The notes under the pieces were generated by a model. The model had not been told where the DNA came from. It worked only from the letters and a program-made list of their open reading frames with translations, and made no database searches. The position numbers were made by a program, and so were the translations under genes. This document shows, piece by piece, positions 17,528 to 25,996 of a stretch of DNA of 64,000 bases. This DNA comes from Gammaproteobacteria bacterium (GTDB lineage Bacteria; Pseudomonadota; Gammaproteobacteria; JACKNK01), in the NCBI GenBank assembly GCA_024234955.1, contig JACKNK010000005.1, forward strand, positions 303,956 through 367,955, given 5' to 3'. How positions within the stretch are numbered: position 1 is the first letter of the stretch; each line of letters starts with the position of its first letter.

Positions 17528-18154
17528 TCAAATATCCCACGTACGTATCCATCGGTGCAGGTCCGAAGGGGTATCCAGATCGGGACACGAGGCCAGCTCG
17601 CTCCAATCTCGGGTCGCCGCGCGGAGACGGGCGCGCGTGACGGTCGCGACCCGCCAACCACCCCATTTCGGACCCTGAAACAGCCGGGAATCAAATCCTT
17701 GGGACAATCCCAGCAATACATATCCGCCGTCGTCCGCCGGGCCGAGCACGACCCGGTCCCGGCCACTCAGGCGTCGTAATGCCTCTGCCAAATCTTCCGC
17801 TTGCAACCAGACGCCATCCGCACCGATCAGCAACACCGATTTCGCATCCCGTAATGCCTCCCTCGCGGCGTAGCCCATACGTCTCCCGAGGTCGTCGCCC
17901 CTGATCTGCGGGCGTATCCGCGCCCCATTACGCTGCGCGAGTCGCCGCAGCCAGGGATGCTTCGCGTCAGGAGCGGCATGGATTTCCACCTGCGCGAGGC
18001 CGCTCTGTGCAACTCGGCTGATCACCTCCATCAACATCCTGCGATAGAGCTCCATCGCCCGCTTCGCCCCCACACCGGGAATCAACCGCGTCTTGACGCG
18101 CCCTGCCTGCGGCGCTTTGGCAAAGACAAGAATCCGAGAGTGGGGAAAGATCAT
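17528..18154 (-). CDS. TIGR04282/DUF2064-type glycosyltransferase-like protein
   Basis: The 208-residue protein begins with the DUF2064 signature ILVFAKAPQAGRVKTRL (about residues 7-23) and has the nucleotide-sugar-type loop LLIGADGVWL and LGPADDGGYVLLGL. Members of this family (named for a role in arsenosugar biosynthesis) are thought to transfer a glycosyl or nucleotidyl group; the substrate here is unknown. Its start overlaps the stop of the TIGR04283 gene in ATGA, so the two are translationally coupled, an arrangement common in bacteria. The open frame continues 46 codons upstream but inside the neighbour. Confidence 0.82.
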   Translation of the reverse strand: MIFPHSRILVFAKAPQAGRVKTRLIPGVGAKRAMELYRRMLMEVISRVAQSGLAQVEIHAAPDAKHPWLRRLAQRNGARIRPQIRGDDLGRRMGYAAREALRDAKSVLLIGADGVWLQAEDLAEALRRLSGRDRVVLGPADDGGYVLLGLSQGFDSRLFQGPKWGGWRVATVTRARLRAATRDWSELASCPDLDTPSDLHRWIRTWDI

Positions 18155-18813
18155 CGATACCACCGGGCAAGACGCTGCGGCGAGACACCGAGAAAATAAG
18201 CAAGGCGCAGCCACCACATCAAAAGGATGGTGCGTACCGTGCCACGCGAGTCCCAGCGGCGACTGTCCGTGGTTACCGAAGCGCGAAAACAATGCGGCCT
18301 GGCGATCCGGCGCAATCGTTTGCTGATCTCGACATCTTCCATCAAGGGCAACTCAGGAAAGCCGCCGACCCGATCGAAGCATTCCCGGGTCATGACCATG
18401 CACTGATCGCCCGTTGCGATGCCGCTCAGACAGGAACGCCGGTTCATCATCCAGGCGACAAGTCGCAACAGACCGCTTCGCCCGGAAAACCGTACTTCAA
18501 ACCGACCCCATCGCCGAACTTCCTGAAGTTGCGCAATCGCTTCCGCAGACAGCACGGTATCGGCATGAACGAAGCAAAGCACGTCACCGCGTGCGGCGGC
18601 GGCCCCTGCGTTCATCTGACTGGCCCGACCCCGACTGGCCGCCAGCACCAGATCTGCCAGTGGCGCCGCCAAAAACCGGGTTTGATCCCGGCTCCCGCCA
18701 TCGACGACGATCACCTCCCCACCACGCGCCCGCATCGTTTCCAATGCGGTCAGGCACGCCACAATGCCACCGGCTTCATTCAACGCCGGGACAATGATGG
18801 AACAGCGATTCAT
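18151..18813 (-). CDS. TIGR04283-type family 2 glycosyltransferase
   Basis: The 220-residue GT2 protein has the GT-A start CSIIVPALNEAGGIVACL (about 4-21), VIVVDGGSRDQT and the DxD-like VHADTVL (about 82-88), then GGFPELPLMEDVEISKRLRR typical of this subfamily. A C-terminal hydrophobic segment (LLMWWLRLAYFLG) suggests membrane association. The ATG at 18813 is preferred to a GTG four codons upstream; neither has a strong ribosome site. It pairs with the DUF2064 gene immediately downstream, and the two probably act in one sugar-transfer step of unknown product. Confidence 0.85.
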   Translation of the reverse strand: MNRCSIIVPALNEAGGIVACLTALETMRARGGEVIVVDGGSRDQTRFLAAPLADLVLAASRGRASQMNAGAAAARGDVLCFVHADTVLSAEAIAQLQEVRRWGRFEVRFSGRSGLLRLVAWMMNRRSCLSGIATGDQCMVMTRECFDRVGGFPELPLMEDVEISKRLRRIARPHCFRASVTTDSRRWDSRGTVRTILLMWWLRLAYFLGVSPQRLARWYR

Positions 18814-18877
18814 ATCGGCTTGCACGGAAGTCGCACTCCAGAGGCTCAGACCTATAGTGTCACCGCAAAACCGATGA

Positions 18878-18895
18878 TAGAATTCGCGCCCTCTT
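18878..18895 (+). promoter_or_regulatory. probable -10 and GC-rich discriminator of tRNA-Ala
   Basis: TAGAAT (18878-18883) is a good -10, followed by a GC-rich discriminator TCGCGCCC, the pattern of stringently controlled stable-RNA promoters. A clear -35 was not found. Confidence 0.45.
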
Positions 18896-18971
<76 letters not shown>

Positions 18972-18980
18972 AGTACCAAG

Positions 18981-19006
18981 GCCACCCTTTCGGGTGGCTT
19001 TTTTTT
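18981..19006 (+). terminator. intrinsic terminator of tRNA-Ala
   Basis: GCCACCC and GGGTGGC pair with a TTTC loop, followed by eight T. It lies 10 bases after the tRNA end. Confidence 0.92.
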
Positions 19007-19042
19007 GGTCTGTCGAAAACGCGGACAAATATATCTGCCCAA

Positions 19043-19083
19043 AAACGAAAAGGCCGTCACCTTTCGGTGACGGCCTTTTCGTT
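19043..19083. terminator. long palindromic terminator, probably for the 64-residue gene
   Basis: A perfect 18- to 19-base-pair stem (AAACGAAAAGGCCGTCACC with its complement) around TTTC, with A and T tracts on both sides. It can stop transcription in both directions. On the minus strand it follows the small gene ending at 19153. Confidence 0.88.
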
Positions 19084-19152
19084 TGTCCTTCGCTCCCGGC
19101 ACCCCGCTCATGAGCCAGAGCCGGGTCGGGACGAACTCACCAACGCTGATTA

Positions 19153-19347
19153 TTACTTCTTGAAGTTGGCGTAGTTCTCGGTGTTGCGGTCTTCACCGTC
19201 GGAATAACCGGCATCGTAAGCTTCGGTGATGCGCTGTTCTTCACGCTTCGGGTTCTGCAGATATCCGCCAACCCAACCCTGGATGTACTCGGGATCGACG
19301 CCGGCTTTCTCCATGGTGTCAATGGCTTCGTAGTAGCTCTTATCCAT
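19153..19347 (-). CDS. small conserved-looking acidic protein, unknown function
   Basis: A 64-residue product, MDKSYYEAIDTMEKAGVD at its start and rich in acidic and aromatic residues (YIQGWVGGYLQNP, YDAGYSDGEDRN). It has a strong AGGAG ribosome site 8 bases before the ATG and its own terminator, so it is very likely translated. No signal peptide or membrane segment is seen. I do not recognise the family; the composition suggests a small soluble helical protein. It has no coupled neighbour. Confidence 0.78.
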   Translation of the reverse strand: MDKSYYEAIDTMEKAGVDPEYIQGWVGGYLQNPKREEQRITEAYDAGYSDGEDRNTENYANFKK

Positions 19348-19608
19348 GTGGGTCTCCTGCTGGAAGAAGTGCTTTATGCAGTTCGTAGAGAAAAGGAAAA
19401 TCCGAGCCGATCCGCCATCGCTTGATCGAGGCCATCACCGGCTTGGCTCTGAATGTGGCGCGGGAGTATCACACGCGATTGGCACATTCGCAAGTGCTAA
19501 TAAAGATGGGGAACAAGGTGTGAAGCCCGCATTCTATCTGCACTTTTCAGGTGCATGATTTATGTCATTTGTGGCAAAAAACAACGGCATACCGGGCCTT
19601 TCAGCAAC

Positions 19609-20046
19609 TCAGAAGTTTTCGCTGGGCGGCCCCAGATGCGACAGCGCCTCCTTGAGTCGATAGACGCCCTGCCGATCCCCTTCCTGCCAACGGCGATAAG
19701 CTTCCCGACCAGCTTCAAAGGCCTTTCCACCTTCTTCATGACCGCGATAATCCTGCGCATGCGCAAGTACGGTCGGAATGTCCCCCTCATCGATCTTGAG
19801 TACATCGCGGACATAGCGCAGCAATGCGCCCAAAACCTGCGATTCGTTGAATCGCTTGTCATCGCCATAGGCGTCGAGTGCGCCGTATACAAACATCAGG
19901 AAGTAGTAGTAGCGACGGGGAATCATCATGTCGCGCTCCATCATCAGCGAGCGCGCATTGCCGATCATCGGGCCGAGGTCCTCAAGCGCCTGGGCAACGG
20001 GGTCAGGGCGCTCGCCGCGACCGAACAATCGCTGCCAGAGGCTCAC
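19609..20046 (-). CDS. conserved hypothetical protein coupled to prfB
   Basis: A 145-residue soluble protein with GTG start; the GTGA overlaps the TGA stop of prfB, implying translational coupling. It has a helical central part (RYYYFLMFVYGALDAYG at about 45-61, LGALLRYVRDVLKID at about 72-86) and a charged C-terminal half. No catalytic motif or membrane segment is evident. I do not recognise the family. The link with release factor 2 may be only transcriptional; no function is proposed. Confidence 0.72.
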   Translation of the reverse strand: MSLWQRLFGRGERPDPVAQALEDLGPMIGNARSLMMERDMMIPRRYYYFLMFVYGALDAYGDDKRFNESQVLGALLRYVRDVLKIDEGDIPTVLAHAQDYRGHEEGGKAFEAGREAYRRWQEGDRQGVYRLKEALSHLGPPSENF

Positions 20047-21141
20047 AGCCCGCTCTTCAGCGAGGCGACGATGAACTGATCCAGCGCGCCGTCCAGCACC
20101 GCCTGGGTGTTACCGACTTCGACATTGGTACGCAGATCCTTGATGCGTCCGGAATCGAGCACGTAGGAACGAATCTGACTGCCCCAGCCGATGTCGGACT
20201 TGGAATCCTCAAGGGCCTGCGCCGCCGCGTTGCGCTTCTGCATCTCCTGTTCGTAGAGTTTGGCGCGCAAGGCCTTCATCGCGAAGTCCTTGTTCTGATG
20301 CTGGGAGCGCTGCGACTGACACTGGGTCACCGTATTGGTCGGCAGGTGGGTGATACGCACCGCCGATTCCGTCCGGTTGACGTGCTGACCACCGGCGCCG
20401 GACGCACGATAGACGTCAATTCGCAGATCAGCCGGATTGATCTCGATCTCGATGGAGTCGTCGATCTCGGGCGAGACGAATACGGCGGCGAAAGACGTAT
20501 GACGGCGATTTCCTGAATCGAACGGAGATTTGCGCACCAGGCGATGCACACCGATCTCGGTCCGCAGCCAGCCGAAGGCGTATTCGCCGTCCACCTTGAC
20601 CGTGGCGCTCTTGATGCCTGCGACTTCGCCGGCTGACGCCTCCATCAACTCGGCCTTGAAGCCTTTGTGGTCCGCCCAGCGCAGATACATGCGCAGGAGC
20701 ATTTCCGCCCAATCCTGGGCCTCGGTCCCGCCGGAACCGGCCTGAATATCGAGATACGCATTGTTGGCGTCCATCTCGCCGCTGAACATGCGGCGAAATT
20801 CAAGCTCGGCAAGCCGGGTCTCGAATTTATCCAGATCGGCGATGACCGAATCGACGGTTTCCTGGTCGCCTTCCTCACCCGCCATATCGAGCAGTTCGCG
20901 GGCGTCGGCGAGTCCTTCGGTCAGGGTATCGACAGTCTCAACCACAGTTTCCAGCGCGGCACGTTCACGCCCCAGGTTCTGGGCATTTTCCGCGTTGTTC
21001 CAGACGTCCGGCTGTTCCAGCTCGCGGATGACTTCGCTCAGACGTTCCGCTTTCTGGTCGTAGTCAAAGATACCCCCTCAGGGCGTCAACGCGCCCTGTG
21101 AGGTCGGAGATCTGGTTGTAGTAAGGATTGAGTTCCAACAT
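20043..21141 (-). CDS. prfB: peptide chain release factor 2, with programmed +1 frameshift
   Basis: RF2 ends translation at UGA and UAA. The gene is in two frames: 25 codons from ATG 21139-21141 (MLELNPYYNQ... ending ALRGYL) reach an in-frame TGA, and the rest continues one base over from DYDQKAERL. The slippery site reads AGGGGGTATCTTTGA, the same autoregulatory layout as in E. coli. The frameshifted product is 365 residues, the E. coli length. The codon-recognition tripeptide SPF (RKSPFDSGNRRHTS) and the catalytic GGQ (GAGGQHVNRTESAV) are both present. Confidence 0.97.
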
Positions 21142-21220
21142 GGCTCGGCTTCCAATATCGGCAAAGGCCGCGATGGTACAACAGCGCCCGGGATTTGCCG
21201 TCATGGCTATGATTCCGGGC

Positions 21221-21952
21221 ATGAATTCGACTCTGGCAATCGTGATCGTGCATGGCATGCTTGGCTTTGGTCGCATCCAGGCATTGCGCACCGGTCGCAT
21301 CTATTTCAGCGGCCTCAGCGATGCGCTGGGCGAGGATGTCTATTTCCCGGCGCTGCCTGGCAACGGTCGTATCGTGGACCGTGCGCGGACCTTGGCCGAG
21401 TTTCTCGACACCCTTCCCCACGACCATATCGCCATCATCGCCCACAGCATGGGCGGACTGGATGCGCGCCACCTGATCCAGCATCTGGACCTGAAACACC
21501 GGGTACGCGAGCTGATCACCCTATCGACCCCGCACCACGGCAGCGCCATCGCCGACATCGCCCAGGACAGCGGTTCACCGACCTACGCCATCGTCCGCGC
21601 ACTCACCCGCCCCGCCTTGGACGATCTGTGCAGCGATGCCTGCGACCAATTCAATCGTGACACCCCGAATCGCGCCGATGTGCGTTACCGATCCTATACG
21701 GCCAGTCGCCCGATCGCGCAGATGCCGGTCTGGCTGCGCCCCTTCGCCCGCGTGTTCGGGACCGTCCCCAACGACGGTCTGGTGTCAGTCGATTCCGGCA
21801 AGTGGGGCGAACACATCGAAACGCTCACCGCGACGCATTTCGAACTGGCCGGATGGCGGGTGTTGCCGATCGGAGCGTGGCGCGTACCACGATTCGAGCA
21901 CATCGGTTTTTATCGCAAGCTAGTCGCCGATCTGCGTACCGGAGACGACTAG
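21221..21952 (+). CDS. alpha/beta-hydrolase, lipase-like
   Basis: The 243-residue protein (from ATG 21221) has the lipase oxyanion segment IVHGMLGFGR (about 8-17), the nucleophile elbow AHSMGGLDARH (about 78-88) with the GxSxG serine, THFELAG and the likely catalytic HIGF near the C-terminus. It resembles short triacylglycerol lipases that act on esters. No signal peptide follows the chosen start. Two ATGs 4 and 6 codons upstream are alternatives, and none has a clear ribosome site. It is divergent from prfB and convergent with scpB. Substrate unknown. Confidence 0.75.
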   Translation: MNSTLAIVIVHGMLGFGRIQALRTGRIYFSGLSDALGEDVYFPALPGNGRIVDRARTLAEFLDTLPHDHIAIIAHSMGGLDARHLIQHLDLKHRVRELITLSTPHHGSAIADIAQDSGSPTYAIVRALTRPALDDLCSDACDQFNRDTPNRADVRYRSYTASRPIAQMPVWLRPFARVFGTVPNDGLVSVDSGKWGEHIETLTATHFELAGWRVLPIGAWRVPRFEHIGFYRKLVADLRTGDD

Positions 21953-21962
21953 TACCCCACTT

Positions 21963-22550
21963 TCAGGACTCTTCTTCCACCTCGGCCGCCGGCAACCCAA
22001 AATCGAGCTGGGCGGTCAATGCATCCAGATCGCGCAGCTCGGCCAGCGAGGGCAATTCGTCCAGGGCCTTGAGATTGAAGTAATCGAGAAACTGGCGCGT
22101 GGTCGCATACATGGCGGGTCGCCCAGGCACATCGCGGTGCCCGACCACCCGTACCCAATCCCGCTCCAGCATGGTCTTGATGATGCTGGAACTGACGGTG
22201 ACGCCTCGGACATCCTCGATTTCGCCGCGTGTGATCGGTTGTCGATATGCGATCAGCGCCAGGGTCTCGAGCAGGGCACGAGAGTAGCGGCTGGGCTTCT
22301 CCTCCCAAAGACGCCCCACCCAGGGCGCCATGACCTCGCCAACCTGGATTCGCCAGCCGCTGGCGACTTCCTTGATCTCGATACCGCGCCCCGCGTAATC
22401 GTCCGCAAGGTCGTGCAGGGCCTTAAAGAAATCCTGCTTGGGAGGCCGCTCGCCTTCATCGAACAGCTCCATCAGTTGCTCGACCTTGAGTGGCCCGCCC
22501 GCCGCCAGCAACGCGGCTTCGACAATGTATTTGAGCGCCGGCGTTCTCAT
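21963..22550 (-). CDS. scpB: segregation and condensation protein B
   Basis: The 195-residue protein forms, with ScpA and SMC, a complex that organises chromosome segregation. It shows two winged-helix domains and the conserved RALLETLALIAYRQPITRGEIEDVRGV (about 90-116). Its first codon overlaps the end of scpA in ATGA, so the two are coupled. The stop lies 10 bases from the convergent lipase gene. Confidence 0.92.
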   Translation of the reverse strand: MRTPALKYIVEAALLAAGGPLKVEQLMELFDEGERPPKQDFFKALHDLADDYAGRGIEIKEVASGWRIQVGEVMAPWVGRLWEEKPSRYSRALLETLALIAYRQPITRGEIEDVRGVTVSSSIIKTMLERDWVRVVGHRDVPGRPAMYATTRQFLDYFNLKALDELPSLAELRDLDALTAQLDFGLPAAEVEEES

Positions 22551-23437
22551 CCTTGCCCCGCCGCCTTGACGTGAATCGGCGCAAACGGCTCGTTCTGCAC
22601 CAGATCGATCAAGGTCTCCTTGAGCAGCTCAAGCACCGCCAGGAAAGTGACCACCGCACCCTGGCGCCCTTCTTCCGGGTCGAACAGGGTCACGAATGGC
22701 GTGAAACTGCCCGGCGTCAGTCGTGACAGTACCTGGGACATCCGTTCACGAACCGACAACGGTTCCCGCTCGACCTGGTGCGAGCTGAACATGTCGGCCC
22801 GCGCCATGACGTCGCGAAACGCGAGAATCAATTCCTGCAGATCGACCTGGGGCTGCAACTTCAGCACCTTGCGTTCCGCCAGTTCGGTTCCCACCGGATA
22901 CAGGTCACGACCGACGCGCGGCAGATCATCGATATCGACCGCCGCTTTCTTGAACCGCTCGTATTCCTGCAGGCGTCGCACCAGCTCAGCACGAGGGTCT
23001 TCCTCTTCCCCGTCTTCACTGGGCGGGCGCGGCAACAGCATGCGCGACTTGATCTCGGCGAGCACCGCCGCCATCAGCAGATATTCGCCCGCCAGTTCCA
23101 GACGCAGGTCCTTCATCAATTCGATGTAATGCATGTACTGCCTGGTGATGTCCGCGATGGGAATGTCGAGAATGTCGAGGTTCTGTCGCTTGATCAGGTA
23201 CAGAAGCAGGTCGAGCGGCCCCTCGAAGGCCTCGAGAAACACCTCCAGGGCATCCGGGGGGATATACAGATCCTGGGGAATCTGTGTGACCGGCGCGCCC
23301 TGCACGATCGCAAACGGCATCTCCGCCTGCTGGGGATGCTCGACGTTCGGGTTCATGTGCGCGACGTCCGCTTGGCGCTCGGTGGGCGGGTCGGTTGCGG
23401 CGTCGGGGGGTACGGCCTGTCGCTGTGCTTCGCTCAT
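22547..23437 (-). CDS. scpA: segregation and condensation protein A
   Basis: The 296-residue kleisin bridges SMC heads and binds ScpB. The conserved N-terminal kleisin block is FEGPLDLLLYLIKRQNLDILDIPIADITRQY (about 72-102), followed by a helical middle with an acidic linker (EDGEEEDPRAE) and a C-terminal winged helix ending FLAVLELLKETLIDLVQNEPFAPI. About 60 variable residues precede the core, so translation could start at a later ATG (for example MNPNVEHP). An SMC gene is not in the window. Confidence 0.92.
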   Translation of the reverse strand: MSEAQRQAVPPDAATDPPTERQADVAHMNPNVEHPQQAEMPFAIVQGAPVTQIPQDLYIPPDALEVFLEAFEGPLDLLLYLIKRQNLDILDIPIADITRQYMHYIELMKDLRLELAGEYLLMAAVLAEIKSRMLLPRPPSEDGEEEDPRAELVRRLQEYERFKKAAVDIDDLPRVGRDLYPVGTELAERKVLKLQPQVDLQELILAFRDVMARADMFSSHQVEREPLSVRERMSQVLSRLTPGSFTPFVTLFDPEEGRQGAVVTFLAVLELLKETLIDLVQNEPFAPIHVKAAGQG

Positions 23438-23494
23438 CAGGTTGACCTGAATTTTATTGTCGTTGCAGCAACTTAGCCCGAAGCCGCGCGCGCA

Positions 23495-24289
23495 TCAATC
23501 GGTCAGGGCCTGGAGCGCAATCGGCGCACCCCAGAGCCGCTCCATGACCGGTCGCACCGCATCGATCGCCCCACTGGTGAAGAAATCAACCACACCCGCC
23601 CGGTCGCGATTGGCCAGCAACCCGTTCTGCCCAATGCGGCGTTTCAATTCGCGGGCAACCGCTTCTCCGGTATCCAGGATGGTGACGCCGGCCCCGGCAA
23701 TCTCGCTCAGCGTCGTGCGGAGGAACGGATAATGCGTGCAACCCAGTACCAGCACGTCGGCGCCCGCGTGCAGCAGCGGGTGGAGCGCATGGCGCAATTT
23801 CTCCCGCGCCAGGGGTGAACTCCACGCACCGCTTTCGACCAGTTCGACCCAACCGGGACAGGGCTGCGCCATCACCTTCGCCGAACCGGCATGTTTATGC
23901 ATGAGATTCTGGAATCGACGACTGGCCAGCGTTCCGGAGGTCGCGAGCACACCGATCACGCCACTTTCCGTGCATTCGGCAGCCGGTTTGACACCAGGCT
24001 CCATGCCCACCACCGGCAGCTCGTGTCGCGCGCGCAATTCGTCGATACCCAACGCGGTCGCGGTGTTACAGGCAACAACCAGCGCCTTTGCGCCCCGCGC
24101 AACCAGGGTGTCGGCGACGGAAAGGACCCGGGCGCGCACGAATTCCGGCGATTTTCCGCCATACGGAAGATGCGCGGAGTCGGCGACGTAGATCAGGTCC
24201 TCATGGGGAAGCAGCGCCTGGATATGACGTAGCACGGAGAGGCCGCCAACACCGGAGTCGAACACCCCGATCGGGGCCTCAGACGTCAT
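23495..24289 (-). CDS. murI: glutamate racemase
   Basis: The 264-residue enzyme makes D-glutamate for peptidoglycan. It has the start IGVFDSGVGGLSVL, the two catalytic cysteines in VACNTATA (about 73) and LGCTHYPF (about 184), and the catalytic aspartate and serine in DSGVGG. It overlaps the upstream 102-residue gene by 11 bases. Confidence 0.95.
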   Translation of the reverse strand: MTSEAPIGVFDSGVGGLSVLRHIQALLPHEDLIYVADSAHLPYGGKSPEFVRARVLSVADTLVARGAKALVVACNTATALGIDELRARHELPVVGMEPGVKPAAECTESGVIGVLATSGTLASRRFQNLMHKHAGSAKVMAQPCPGWVELVESGAWSSPLAREKLRHALHPLLHAGADVLVLGCTHYPFLRTTLSEIAGAGVTILDTGEAVARELKRRIGQNGLLANRDRAGVVDFFTSGAIDAVRPVMERLWGAPIALQALTD

Positions 24290-24587
24290 CGGCGATCTCG
24301 CGGTAAAGCCGATCGATCTGGGTCAAGACCTGATCGCGGACCGCCGGATCGACGAACGGCAGCGCTGCCACCAGATCGCGGACTTGCGCATGAAACCGTT
24401 GCAGATCGCTGCCGGACCGCGCTGGGGTGGTCGGGACATCGCGTCCCAAGGGAAGAACATCCGCAGAACGGGCGATGGCGCGTGAGCCCCCATCGCCATC
24501 GCGTGTGGCCAGCATCGGTGAGGACTTGGTGTAGACCGCACCCTCATATTCGAACCGTTCACCCAGACCCAGTTGGAGAAACTTCAT
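24279..24587 (-). CDS. conserved hypothetical protein overlapping murI
   Basis: The 102-residue product (from ATG 24587) begins MKFLQLGLGERFEYEGAVYTKSSPMLA, a compact beta-type start, and ends in a helical part (VRDQVLTQIDRLYREI). Its last 11 bases overlap the start of murI, so translation may be coupled. I see no known motif. The KSSPMLA segment is reminiscent of small conserved proteins of gammaproteobacteria, but I cannot name the family. Confidence 0.65.
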   Translation of the reverse strand: MKFLQLGLGERFEYEGAVYTKSSPMLATRDGDGGSRAIARSADVLPLGRDVPTTPARSGSDLQRFHAQVRDLVAALPFVDPAVRDQVLTQIDRLYREIADDV

Positions 24588-24662
24588 CGGTTGCGTACAG
24601 GAACGTTGCAAAAACGAGGATTCTAGATCGCGATCAGATTGGCGGCATTTTGCCGGTCGGCA

Positions 24663-25592
24663 TCAGTCTTCCAGAAACATGCGACGCGGCGCGACACGAC
24701 CATCGTCGAGAATTTCGCCGACGCCGATGAACTCATCGTCGTTCTGATAGAGACGGACCATGCCTTTGGTCGGCGCCTTGGGGACCAGGACCGGCTGACC
24801 CTGACGCACATAGAACGCGGAGTCCGGGGTCAGGCGCACGGCGGGCCAATCGGACACGGTGGAATCCAGCGGCAAAAGCAGGGCGTCCAGGCTCTTCAGA
24901 TCGCCTTCGTTTTCTTCAAGCCGCTCAGTCATGGCTTCGACCGTGTACATCACCGAACCGTCAAACGGCCCGACCTGGGTGCGGCGGAGCGCGATCACAT
25001 GGGCGCCACAACCCAAGGCCTCGCCAATGTCCTCGACCAAGGTGCGGACGTACGTTCCCTTGGAACAATGCACGTCCAATTCCATCTCGTCGCCGGACAG
25101 GGCAGTCAGGGTGAGTGCGTGAATGGTGACCTGACGCGGTTCGCGCTCGACCTCGATTCCCTTGCGGGCGAGTTTGTAAAGGCGCTCCCCCTCATGCTTG
25201 AGCGCCGAGTACATCGGCGGGACCTGCTCGATCGGACCCCGGAAAGGCGCGAGCACTGCGTCCATCTTCACCGCGTCCAACGCCGGGACCGGGCGCGTCT
25301 CGATGACCTCGCCTTCGGCATCGGCAGTCCGGGTGCGCTGACCGAGCTTGCAACGCACCACATAACGCTTGTCGGCATCGAGCAGGAACGCGGACATCTT
25401 GGTCGCATGACCGAAGCACAGCGGCAGCAGACCTGTCGCGAGCGGGTCAAGACTACCGGTGTGACCGGCCTTGGCCGCCTTGAACAGGCGTTTGACCTTC
25501 TGAAGGGCATCGTTCGAACTCATGCCGATCGGCTTGTCGAACAACAGCACGCCATTGACCTGGCGGCCCCGAAAACGGTGGCGTCGGCTCAT
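24663..25592 (-). CDS. truB: tRNA pseudouridine(55) synthase
   Basis: The 309-residue enzyme isomerises uridine-55 of tRNAs. The catalytic aspartate is D49 in GHTGSLDPLATGLLPLC, and further landmarks are QVPPMYSALKHEGERLYKLAR and SKGTYVRTLVEDIG; a PUA-like C-terminal part follows. It is the last gene of the rimP-nusA-infB-rbfA-truB operon. In enterobacteria rpsO and pnp follow here; in this genome they lie 24 kb further along the same strand. Confidence 0.96.
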   Translation of the reverse strand: MSRRHRFRGRQVNGVLLFDKPIGMSSNDALQKVKRLFKAAKAGHTGSLDPLATGLLPLCFGHATKMSAFLLDADKRYVVRCKLGQRTRTADAEGEVIETRPVPALDAVKMDAVLAPFRGPIEQVPPMYSALKHEGERLYKLARKGIEVEREPRQVTIHALTLTALSGDEMELDVHCSKGTYVRTLVEDIGEALGCGAHVIALRRTQVGPFDGSVMYTVEAMTERLEENEGDLKSLDALLLPLDSTVSDWPAVRLTPDSAFYVRQGQPVLVPKAPTKGMVRLYQNDDEFIGVGEILDDGRVAPRRMFLED

Positions 25593-25612
25593 GGGAAATC
25601 TCGAAAATGGGG

Positions 25613-25993
25613 TTATTCGTCGTCGGCGCGGTCGCCGGGGGCTCGATCCGATTCAATCGCATCGTTAATCAGGCGATCCATGCGGGCACCCTCTTCGATG
25701 GATTCGTCGTAATGAAAATGCAACTCGGGAATCATGCGAATGGTGAGGCGTTTGCCGATCTCACGGCGCAGGAAGCCGGCCGCCGAATTCAATGCCTTGA
25801 CCGTTCCGGCGCGTTTGGCGTCCAACAATTCGCTGACGAACACCTTGGCGTGGGACAGGTCCCGGCTGACTTCGACCGCCGTCACCGTGACCATGCCAAG
25901 GCGCGGGTCCTTGAGTTCGTCGCGGATCAGCTCGGCGAGTTCGCGTTGCAGCTGCTCGCCGAGCCTTTCGGTACGGGCATATTCCTTGGCCAT
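25613..25993 (-). CDS. rbfA: ribosome-binding factor A
   Basis: The 126-residue protein matures the 16S rRNA 5' end and supports growth in the cold. The KH-like fold signature is ELIRDELKDPRLGMVTVTAVEVSRDLSHAKVFVS (about 21-54), followed by LNSAAGFLRREIGKRLTIRMIPELHFHYD. It follows infB by 3 bases. Confidence 0.95.
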   Translation of the reverse strand: MAKEYARTERLGEQLQRELAELIRDELKDPRLGMVTVTAVEVSRDLSHAKVFVSELLDAKRAGTVKALNSAAGFLRREIGKRLTIRMIPELHFHYDESIEEGARMDRLINDAIESDRAPGDRADDE

Positions 25994-25996
25994 CGC

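Noticed and set aside
20043..21141. prfB as a frameshifted pseudogene
   Set aside because: The in-frame TGA is at the known programmed frameshift site and the joined product is full length with intact SPF and GGQ motifs.
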